From Planctomycetota bacterium (GTDB lineage: Bacteria; Planctomycetota; Planctomycetia; Pirellulales; Pirellulaceae), in NCBI GenBank assembly GCA_963204915.1, contig CAUJHS010000012.1, positions 1-46,203 of the forward strand: DNA of 46,203 bases, given 5' to 3'. Both the position numbers and the translations under genes were made by a program. The notes under the pieces are model-generated. The model worked only from the letters and a program-made list of their open reading frames with translations. It had not been told where the DNA came from and ran no database searches. Positions 1 through 7,471 of the stretch are shown piece by piece (the first letter of the stretch is position 1; the number at the start of each line of letters is the position of its first letter).

Positions 1-297
1 CCCCCTGCGAAGTGGGAGAAGAACGCGGCTGACGCCGCCTTCTTCTCCCCTACCTCACAGGAGGTGCACGTCTGTGCGCTTCCAAATTCGACTGCCGCGA
101 CCCTCTCCCCGGCGCCACCGCTTTCGAATGCCGTCAACATCATGGCCGGTCGATTAGAGCGATGGCCAAAGCGCCTTTGCAAATGGCGAGTCAAACTTGC
201 TTGCCGCTCAAGTGCAAAAATTACACATCTCTACGCCAATTCTTACAATCACGCACTCGATTGCGGCGTAACAATGAATTAACAAAAATGCGAGGCC
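1..297. other. Intergenic left edge, no gene seen
   Basis: This stretch lies downstream of the NPCBM gene, which ends at 298 on the minus strand. Short plus-strand open frames cross it, but they show no recognisable domain, signal peptide or ribosome binding site. The only structure I can support is the strong hairpin at 14-49. The 3' end of a gene lying to the left of the window cannot be excluded. Confidence 0.5.
14..49. repeat. Long GC-rich inverted repeat (hairpin)
   Basis: A 10-bp arm at 14-23 (GGGAGAAGAA) pairs perfectly with 40-49. After one C-C mismatch, a further 5-bp arm (GCGGC, 25-29) pairs with 34-38 around a 4-nt loop, TGAC. There is no T-run on either side, so it is not a standard intrinsic terminator. 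It could be a 3' mRNA stabiliser, an unusual terminator or a dispersed palindromic repeat. Confidence 0.6.
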
Positions 298-1563
298 TTA
301 CTCTAAGCGCGCATCAAGCCAATTTGCGTAATCTTGCACGTCGCCGCGATCAGAAAAATCGGCAATTAGCGCAATCGCTTTTGCGCCTTCGAGGCTAACC
401 GAGATGGGCAAGGGCGCGTCACCTCCACGAACGATAGGGCTTTCATAGATTGACTTCCAAGCGTTCGCATCACCCATCGTGTATACGCGATAAATGACGC
501 TCCCTCCTTCGCCAGCGCTAGCATCCAGCGCTAGGTCCGCCTCGAAACGCTCGTAGGCCCGATCTAACCGGTACGCAAGACGCGCTGTGCTATGCATCCC
601 CAAGCCCTTCAGAAAGATTCGCTCTTGCGACACGAGCGGGCCCCCTAGGACGTTTTGATCCTCGCCATAACCCCATTCCAACGTAAGGTACGGAATGTGA
701 CGGTAGCCCACTGGCGGGAGATCAGATAGATATACGGCTCGACCGCCGAGTGGTTGCACAAATTGTAGTGTTTCTCGAAAGTTTTCGACGTCGGTTTGGA
801 GTTCGATGCGACCAGGAAGCCGGAACGTAAGTGTCTCGGCTGACTGTTCAATCTTTTCGACGAGCAGTAAAGCATCTTCCCTAAAACCAAACCATGCACG
901 GAGACCGTTAGACTGAAAGTCTTCAACTAATGATGGGTTAAAAATGATCGAAGTGACACGATCAACTGGAATATCGACATCTCCCGCCTCCGTGTGCATG
1001 CGCAGTGATTCCAAAAGCCTAGCCCGTTCGTGGGTGGGCGGGCCTTGCACCGATTCACGTCCTCCACCTAGCAACACGCCATCGAGCCGATCGCCGTTCA
1101 CGAGAACCAATTGATCTCGAGTTCCTTTTGCTGTTTTGATGCTCTGCAATTCCCGAAACCGCTCCGTCCCCTCGGAAGGGACACGAAAGACGATTCCACG
1201 CACCGAAGACATAGGAAGGCGAACTTCACCAAACAGAAAGGATTCGGCGGTGAGAAGACTATTCTCAATTCCCTTCACATCAGCCACGAGAACGCTTCCA
1301 TTCGCCAATACAATCAACGGTCCGCGACTGAGCGCAGGGACAATTCCCCAGCGCACGAGGTCCGATGCAGCCACTTCTCGCGGTCCGTCCTCCGTATCGA
1401 ACTTGATTAGCCAGTCGCCAACGACTTGGGAGACTGTGCCGACAAACGATTGACCGTCAACAGGAATTGCAATTTGTTCATTTGCCGTTGTCGAAACGTT
1501 TCCGATAATTGCAATCGCAAAGAATGCAAGTGTAAATTCAAAAACTAATCGCCGATATCTCAT
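298..1563 (-). CDS. Exported NPCBM-domain protein
   Basis: A 421-residue protein, starting at the ATG at 1563. From there it begins with basic residues and a hydrophobic stretch (LVFEFTLAFFAIAIIG), a typical Sec signal peptide; a longer open frame to 1665 adds an Arg-rich leader and seems unlikely. The last ~120 residues look like an NPCBM/NEW2 domain, a carbohydrate-binding-like beta-sandwich common in planctomycetes, with the segment KGLGMHS followed by a strand-rich stretch. The middle, around residues 50-270, is beta-rich with repeated short strands (for example VLANGSVLVADV, LVLVNGDRLDGVLL) and matches nothing I recognise. It is the last gene of the minus-strand MoxR/VWA group and follows the prenyltransferase-repeat gene after ~130 bp. 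The NPCBM call is fairly firm; the ligand is unknown. Confidence 0.8.
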   Translation of the reverse strand: MRYRRLVFEFTLAFFAIAIIGNVSTTANEQIAIPVDGQSFVGTVSQVVGDWLIKFDTEDGPREVAASDLVRWGIVPALSRGPLIVLANGSVLVADVKGIENSLLTAESFLFGEVRLPMSSVRGIVFRVPSEGTERFRELQSIKTAKGTRDQLVLVNGDRLDGVLLGGGRESVQGPPTHERARLLESLRMHTEAGDVDIPVDRVTSIIFNPSLVEDFQSNGLRAWFGFREDALLLVEKIEQSAETLTFRLPGRIELQTDVENFRETLQFVQPLGGRAVYLSDLPPVGYRHIPYLTLEWGYGEDQNVLGGPLVSQERIFLKGLGMHSTARLAYRLDRAYERFEADLALDASAGEGGSVIYRVYTMGDANAWKSIYESPIVRGGDAPLPISVSLEGAKAIALIADFSDRGDVQDYANWLDARLE

Positions 1564-1696
1564 CAAGTTCGTTCGAAATCGCCTCAACTGAATTGAAACG
1601 CACGTATTGCGACGGCGCCAAAAGTTGTTGCCAAAACACAACGTGCAAGTAGGAACGTATTTCAAAGGTTTTAGTCAAATCGTGCGATCGGCGCTA

Positions 1697-2749
1697 TTAG
1701 GGTTGGAAGATAGGCAAATAATTGTTTGGCATTTGAAGTATAATGCATGCCATCGACGCGCCGTACTCGGGACTAATTTGGTCGAGCCAGGATCCATCTT
1801 CGCGCTGGCGCGTTAAAAGCGCGTCTCGAATTGCCGGATACCATTGCCGCCAGTATTCACCGCCAGCGTGCCACATGGCCTGCACGGCGTAATAGTGACC
1901 ATAAAAAAAGTGGCTTTCGCGATTGAAATTGTCGCCCCGGGGAAGATGTTGCATCAAATATGTAAGACCACGCTCAACCTCTTCGCCCTCATAAACACCG
2001 GCACTATACAATGCGACAACGCCCGCGGCAGAGCGAGGAAAGGCGCTTGGCCCACCTGTGCTCATATACATAAAGCCTCCATCCGGGTTCTGACAGCGTT
2101 TAATGTACGCAATGGTTTGATCGATAACTCCCACCGGTACATTAATCCCGGCGTTTCGCGCCGCCCTCAGCGCCATGATTTCACACACAGTTACGGATAG
2201 ATCGGCATCATTCCGTTGCGGTTGGTATCGCCAACCACCTTCGGTATTTTGTGTATTGATAATTAGCTGAGTTGCTTTCGATAGTTTTTCTCGCAAGTCG
2301 CTACGAGGCGTCATCCCGTATACTTCCGCAAGAAACAACGTTGCAAATCCATGGCCGTACATGGGTCCGTGACTAGCGGCATCGCCAACGTAGATGTATC
2401 CCGTCTCTTGTGTATTCTCTAAAAGAAAATCGACGATTCGATCAACGTTTGCACCGTACCGTCCGCGTCCTGGCGTACTTCCCTCCGACATAAAAGCGAG
2501 TCCCGCGAGCGCACAAACACCGACGTTTTGGCCGTAACTGCTGCCAGAACCAAATGCGCCATCGTCATTCTGACGACTCGCCAGCCAATCCAGCCCTCGT
2601 TGAATTGCACGGTCCGCCACGGGAGTTATCATTTGGCCGGCGGCGACATCAAGCTCAGATCTTCCTTGTGATCGCGCGGTGTTCATACGTCCTAGCGCGA
2701 ACATGCCCGCGGTTGCTGCGGCAAGAAATGAGCGGCGGTGAATTCCCAT
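1697..2749 (-). CDS. Prenyltransferase/squalene-oxidase repeat protein, Tat-type signal
   Basis: A 350-residue protein starting at ATG 2749. The N-terminus carries HRRSFLAAA before a hydrophobic segment, which resembles a twin-arginine export signal. The mature part has four QxxDG-type repeats of the alpha/alpha-barrel prenyltransferase and squalene-cyclase fold: SRQNDDGAFG (~58), NTQNTEGGWRY (~165), RCQNPDGGFMYM (~217) and TRQREDGSW (~314). A DADLSVT segment near residue 186 sits roughly where cyclases carry the catalytic DxDD motif but lacks the second Asp pair. True terpene cyclase activity is therefore doubtful, and export would also be odd for a cyclase. It lies downstream of the Gln-rich protein gene in the MoxR/VWA group. 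An exported alpha/alpha-toroid binding protein is a reasonable alternative. Confidence 0.85.
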   Translation of the reverse strand: MGIHRRSFLAAATAGMFALGRMNTARSQGRSELDVAAGQMITPVADRAIQRGLDWLASRQNDDGAFGSGSSYGQNVGVCALAGLAFMSEGSTPGRGRYGANVDRIVDFLLENTQETGYIYVGDAASHGPMYGHGFATLFLAEVYGMTPRSDLREKLSKATQLIINTQNTEGGWRYQPQRNDADLSVTVCEIMALRAARNAGINVPVGVIDQTIAYIKRCQNPDGGFMYMSTGGPSAFPRSAAGVVALYSAGVYEGEEVERGLTYLMQHLPRGDNFNRESHFFYGHYYAVQAMWHAGGEYWRQWYPAIRDALLTRQREDGSWLDQISPEYGASMACIILQMPNNYLPIFQP

Positions 2750-2865
2750 GGCTTGTAATCTTCCCTAAAAAGGGTGATGCCGGCCGATTATCTTATCGCA
2801 TCATCGATGCGGCTCCAACTTTTCCGATATTCCGTCGTTGGTCACTTCCGAGCGGGGCATTGGTG

Positions 2866-3714
2866 CTATCTTGCTCCATTCTCTTCGGCGAGACGTTGAT
2901 AATACTCTTCGATCAGAATCTGATACTTCGGTAAGAACTGCTCTTGCGCGGCGGCTTGCATTTGGTCTCGTACGTGCGCCGGAAGGTGTCCCCAAGCTCT
3001 TTGATACAAGTCGCGCAATGCCTCGGGTTGGAGCTTGTCGTCATTACTTTTGCCAAGTCGCTCTTCACTATCCTGAGCGGGTTTGCTTGATGGTTCACTC
3101 GAAGGAGCCGAAGACGAACTTTGCGATTGTTGTGGCGTGGATTGCGGCTGAGACTGTTGCTGCCGTGAACTGCTCTGATTCTGATTCTTTTCCCGCTGCT
3201 GCTGTTGTTGTTGTAGCGACTCAAGCAATGAAGCCAAATCGGTAGCGATCTCGCGCTGAATAGTCTGAGTCTCTTGCGACGGATCACGTCGAGCTAATCG
3301 ATCTTGCACCTGCCGCATTTTTTGCTCGAGGCGAGCCAATGGATTGTCGTCATCAGTCGATAAATCGCGGTTACCGATGTCTTCGCCGGCTGCACCTGCA
3401 TCTGGAGACAGTTTCTCGGGAGCGCTAGGCGATTCCCCGTCAAGCGGCTCGCCTAGCAGAGTCTTGCTTTTGTCCGTCGATGAAGTCTCCTTTACGTCGT
3501 TGCTGAGCCCCTCTAAAAGTGCGTTATCCAAATCGTCGAGCAACTGCCGATCCAGCGACGGCGTATCGCGCTCGCGTTTCACTGGCTGCTGAGAAAATCC
3601 AGACGTGGCGAACGGACCGAAAATCGACGCCAATATAAACAGTGTAATCGTTTGTGGACATGCTGTTGTCCATTCGAATGTAAAGATCGGAATTCGAAAA
3701 AATCGGAATGACAT
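2866..3714 (-). CDS. Gln/Ser-rich exported protein with conserved C-terminal helix
   Basis: A 282-residue protein. I chose ATG 3714, preceded at ~11 nt by GGGAGG; the longer frame would need a TTG at 3768. The N-terminus has a hydrophobic segment (TLFILASIFGPFA) that can act as signal or anchor. The middle is low complexity: a poly-Gln run encoded by CAG/CAA repeats (3197-3215 on the plus strand), then Gln/Ser-rich sequence of ~60 residues. The last ~50 residues are not low complexity: LPAHVRDQMQ and LIEEYYQRLAE form an amphipathic block that I recall at the end of similar planctomycete proteins in MoxR clusters. It follows the DUF4175-like gene by 60 bp. I cannot assign a biochemical function; the position suggests a partner of the large coiled-coil membrane protein. 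Confidence 0.75.
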   Translation of the reverse strand: MSFRFFRIPIFTFEWTTACPQTITLFILASIFGPFATSGFSQQPVKRERDTPSLDRQLLDDLDNALLEGLSNDVKETSSTDKSKTLLGEPLDGESPSAPEKLSPDAGAAGEDIGNRDLSTDDDNPLARLEQKMRQVQDRLARRDPSQETQTIQREIATDLASLLESLQQQQQQREKNQNQSSSRQQQSQPQSTPQQSQSSSSAPSSEPSSKPAQDSEERLGKSNDDKLQPEALRDLYQRAWGHLPAHVRDQMQAAAQEQFLPKYQILIEEYYQRLAEENGAR

Positions 3715-3774
3715 TAGCGTCAACGCCTCCCTGAGAGGTCTGCCTATATGTTCATTCGAGAAAGTCAAGCTAAC

Positions 3775-6700
3775 TCATTTCATGCTGTCTGGATTGACTT
3801 CGCGAGGCGGCGATTCATCCGCCGGCGGCACGCCTTTTTCAGTGTCGATGGCCTTAAGCGCGTCGTCATAAAATTCATTGTTTTCATCTTCCGTTGCGCT
3901 CAAATTCAAAAGCAACTCTGCAAGCCGCCCTTGTTCGCGCGCTAACTCGATCAACAATTGTTCTTGATCAGGCGTAATGGTTCCTTGACGATCACGTTGG
4001 TCTTCAATCGCAGCAGTTCGTCGATTGATTTCCTCTTGGAATAGTTGTAGCAATTTGAGTTCGGCCAAGATCACGATTCCATCACTTGGAGGTTGTGGCG
4101 ATTCTTCGTTCGGCGATTGACTTGACGTCTTACTGTGCCCATTCGGTGTTTGAGACTCAATTTTTAGGGCTTCAGCTAAACGCACGAGTCGATCATGCGC
4201 CGCTTGAGCGGCTTGCTGAGTCAAAACGTCGGTTTTGCCCTGATCAAGCCGAACTGCACTCGAAATCATCTCGCGTATTGCCGCATGCAGTCCGAACTCG
4301 AAAGCCCTAGCCTTTGCAATCTTCTCGGCAAATTGACCGGCTTCCTCTGCGAGGGCGCGTTCGACCGATGCCAGACTGAGCACGCTCGCACGTTGTCCTC
4401 GGGACAAATCTCCCTGCTGGACAATCGCTTCCAAACGCTCAATTTCCGCTACTACGCTCTTTTGTCGTGAAATCATCCCCACAATCGCCTGCTCAAACTT
4501 CGCCATCTGTTCATAAAACAGGTCTTGCTCGGCTTGGGCAATTGCTTCGCGAAGATCCTTGAGCGCCCCCTCGAGACCCTGTTCCGCATCTTCAGCGTGA
4601 TTGAGCGCCTTGTTAGCATTTCCTTGTCGTGACTGCTCCGCGGCTTCGCTCAAATCTCCTGCACTTTGAGACATTGCTTGGCTCGCTCGCTCGGCATGTA
4701 GTCGGTCTAATCTGCGCGACAGACGATCAAGCTGTTCGGCTAGACTTCGTTGTTCGGGCTCGAGGCGTTCAAGCTGATGTTGACGTTCACTTTCCTCAAG
4801 TTCGGTGGCCTGTTCGGCTTTTCGGCGCAAGCCCTTTACGCGGATTCGAAGTTCCTGTAAATCAATTTCCGCCGTTCGAAGTTTCTCGGCGATTCGGCTC
4901 AACTGGTATTCTCGGCGACTCGACAAAACATTCAGCAATTCCTCCAGTCCTTCGTCCGTCTCATTCTGCAAATTTGAGGCTTGTCCCAAACGGTTCGCCG
5001 CCACATTACGGCTGCTTTCATGCATTTTTCCCGACAGCGCCATTCCAGTCGCTGCGTCCACGGCATCGGCTAGAGTCTCGGCCACTAGGGGATCGCTTCC
5101 CGTTAGTTCCGCCGCCATTTCACTCATTCGCCCTTGCAGTTGTTCGAAATGACGCGCCAATTCAGCCTGTTCGTGCGAAAGTCGCTTAAGGCCAGCGCGC
5201 TCTTGAGTCGTGAGTTCGCTTTCGTCCTTACCTAGCGTTTGTAATCGCATCGATTCAGTACGACTCGCGATGTCGTCTTGATCCCCACGCAAGCGATGCA
5301 TGTCGCGCGCCAGTCGACGGTAGTTGTCCCATTGCGACAGCTCCCCAAGCATACCTTCCATTGCGGCAATGATTGCATTCTGATGTTCCACGGCCGCGTG
5401 CAACTTATCCGCTGTCGCGTCACTCCGACTTGGTCCAGCCTGTGCTTCTTTCAAAGCTTCGATAAGATCGCTTTGAAGCATTGGCAAATGCTGCTTCCCA
5501 ATGCGTTGAAGCTCTGACAGAAGTTGGTTCATGCGGCGGGCGACTTCCGGGCTATCAAGACGGTTGTCTTCAATTGCTGACAGAAGTTCAGCCACTTGGG
5601 ATGTAATGGCATCCGATCCTTCCGACAGTGTGTTTTGAATTTGACGCTGGTTTAGCTCCGCACTTTGCAGATGGTCTAAATCGCTTGGCGCCAAAGCGCC
5701 AGTCTCTTCCATTTGGATTTGCAGTGAACTTATTTGCGCGCGAGCACCGCGTTGTTTGTCAAGCGCCTCGGCCAACCTCGTCAAAATATCACTTTGCCAA
5801 CCACTAATTCGATCCTCAAATTCGCTATCCGTGATCAGGACTAGGCGTCGTGCATCACTGTTTTCATCCTGAGGTTTGTAATCGGTACCGGTTATAAAAT
5901 AGGTAAGCTGAACTCCCGGCGTCAACTCTGTAAGCTTTGCCAAGTCCCAATCGTAATCGATGATTTGTTGGTCGTTGTTTCCGCCCGATAGACGCGATTG
6001 AGTTCGTGGCGAGGCATCGGGCCCGACGAAAATATCCAAGGTTTGATGGTTTGCGTCACTCCATGCCGAACTTAGATAATTCAGACGTATCCGATGAATC
6101 GCTAAATCATCCTTAACCCATCCACGCAATTTGACTCTCGCTCGAGGTGTGACGTATGTCACGGCCTTATCTCCTTCAAGCGAAACGGAAGGAGGTCGGT
6201 CCGGAATCGCCTGAAATTCGAATTTGGTATCACGGCCGCCCTGCACACCCGTTTCATCAGTCGTCAAAAGCCGCCACGATCCAGACTCGGTAATGCGCCA
6301 TGTGTTTGCCTTATCGGATAACGCAATTACATGATTATTCAGCCCGATCGTCAGAGGGATTTGCTGCTTCACAGACGTTTCTATGGAAATGCTTGCATTG
6401 CGCAGTGGTTTAGACGCAGTTGCCGCAATAGTAACTTCAGTGCCTTCAAGCGCGCGAAAATTCTTGGACGCCTCTTCGGTTGACCAGCCCGTATATGCTG
6501 GTGGATGCAACGTAACTTCGAGCGAATCAATTTGGGGCGGATCGACAACTTCCAACGGAATCCAAGCCATATCGTGGTCGTCGCCGCCAATTGCACGAAA
6601 ACGGAAGGGACGAGTCACGTTTTCTCGGCGAGCTAACATTGTGTCGCCAAGCGTTTTCATAGGCTCTGTTTGAATTTCATGGACGTCGTCGCCTTCGTGC

Positions 6701-7389
6701 CAATACTGGATTTGCGCATTTTCTGGAAGTCGGCCGTTTTTGTCGTAAAGTTCAACTTCAAAGTTGTCGCCTTTTGCGATTCGTTGGGGCGGGTTCTTCA
6801 ACGCAAGATCATTCCACAAGGGCCATGTCTCAGAACGCCAGGGCATCACCAACCGGCGCGCCGCCAATAACGCCGATTCCGGGGCCATCATCGTCAATGT
6901 TACTGCGATAGCTGTGATGACCGCCGCTGTTGCGACCGCTTGATAGGTTGCCCGAGGTTCGATGGCCTGTTGAATGTCGAACTGTTCGAGTATCGACGTC
7001 GTCTCGGTGACTACAGCGCGGCGCAAATCTACAGAGCCTGCACGTACGTCGTCCTCAGATTCTCTTAAAAACGCTATGGAACTTGAAAGACGGTCACGAA
7101 GCTGCGGAAACCAACGCTCGATTCGTTGTGCTGTTTCCACGTCGCTAGGTCGATATCGCCATGCAGGCGCCAGGTTGTACCAAACGAACCAACTGCACAC
7201 CGCGAACACCGCCGCCGAAACGATGAATCTTACGCCGAAATCTTGATAACGAATCAAAAAATCAGCTACCCCTGCGCTGAGGAACACAATGAGTACAACG
7301 GCGGATACAATTGCCCATGCATGAATCAGCACGAGGCGCCGTGCTCGCTGTGCGACTTGTTGAACTTTCTGTTGAAGAGGATGAGGCAT
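3775..7389 (-). CDS. Large DUF4175-like membrane coiled-coil protein
   Basis: A 1204-residue protein from ATG 7389; a longer frame begins with GTG at 7452, but its extra 21 residues are not hydrophobic. Two transmembrane helices lie at ~20-45 and ~52-73 and a third at ~150-169, just after an amphipathic region. Residues ~190-500 are beta-rich and probably periplasmic, with Ig-like character (PPSVSLEGDKAV). From ~540 to the end the protein is almost entirely Glu/Gln/Arg/Leu-rich heptad sequence, a very long coiled coil. This layout matches the DUF4175 family, whose function is unknown. It lies between the VWA protein and the Gln-rich protein and is probably co-transcribed with them. The family assignment is from overall layout and memory, so treat it as likely rather than certain. 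Confidence 0.75.
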   Translation of the reverse strand: MPHPLQQKVQQVAQRARRLVLIHAWAIVSAVVLIVFLSAGVADFLIRYQDFGVRFIVSAAVFAVCSWFVWYNLAPAWRYRPSDVETAQRIERWFPQLRDRLSSSIAFLRESEDDVRAGSVDLRRAVVTETTSILEQFDIQQAIEPRATYQAVATAAVITAIAVTLTMMAPESALLAARRLVMPWRSETWPLWNDLALKNPPQRIAKGDNFEVELYDKNGRLPENAQIQYWHEGDDVHEIQTEPMKTLGDTMLARRENVTRPFRFRAIGGDDHDMAWIPLEVVDPPQIDSLEVTLHPPAYTGWSTEEASKNFRALEGTEVTIAATASKPLRNASISIETSVKQQIPLTIGLNNHVIALSDKANTWRITESGSWRLLTTDETGVQGGRDTKFEFQAIPDRPPSVSLEGDKAVTYVTPRARVKLRGWVKDDLAIHRIRLNYLSSAWSDANHQTLDIFVGPDASPRTQSRLSGGNNDQQIIDYDWDLAKLTELTPGVQLTYFITGTDYKPQDENSDARRLVLITDSEFEDRISGWQSDILTRLAEALDKQRGARAQISSLQIQMEETGALAPSDLDHLQSAELNQRQIQNTLSEGSDAITSQVAELLSAIEDNRLDSPEVARRMNQLLSELQRIGKQHLPMLQSDLIEALKEAQAGPSRSDATADKLHAAVEHQNAIIAAMEGMLGELSQWDNYRRLARDMHRLRGDQDDIASRTESMRLQTLGKDESELTTQERAGLKRLSHEQAELARHFEQLQGRMSEMAAELTGSDPLVAETLADAVDAATGMALSGKMHESSRNVAANRLGQASNLQNETDEGLEELLNVLSSRREYQLSRIAEKLRTAEIDLQELRIRVKGLRRKAEQATELEESERQHQLERLEPEQRSLAEQLDRLSRRLDRLHAERASQAMSQSAGDLSEAAEQSRQGNANKALNHAEDAEQGLEGALKDLREAIAQAEQDLFYEQMAKFEQAIVGMISRQKSVVAEIERLEAIVQQGDLSRGQRASVLSLASVERALAEEAGQFAEKIAKARAFEFGLHAAIREMISSAVRLDQGKTDVLTQQAAQAAHDRLVRLAEALKIESQTPNGHSKTSSQSPNEESPQPPSDGIVILAELKLLQLFQEEINRRTAAIEDQRDRQGTITPDQEQLLIELAREQGRLAELLLNLSATEDENNEFYDDALKAIDTEKGVPPADESPPREVNPDSMK

Positions 7390-7471
7390 AGGGCGCAATA
7401 CTAGACCTAAATCAATTCCATGCGATTTTGGGTGCACGCCGCGAACTAGCACGGGGCCAAACCACGTAACA

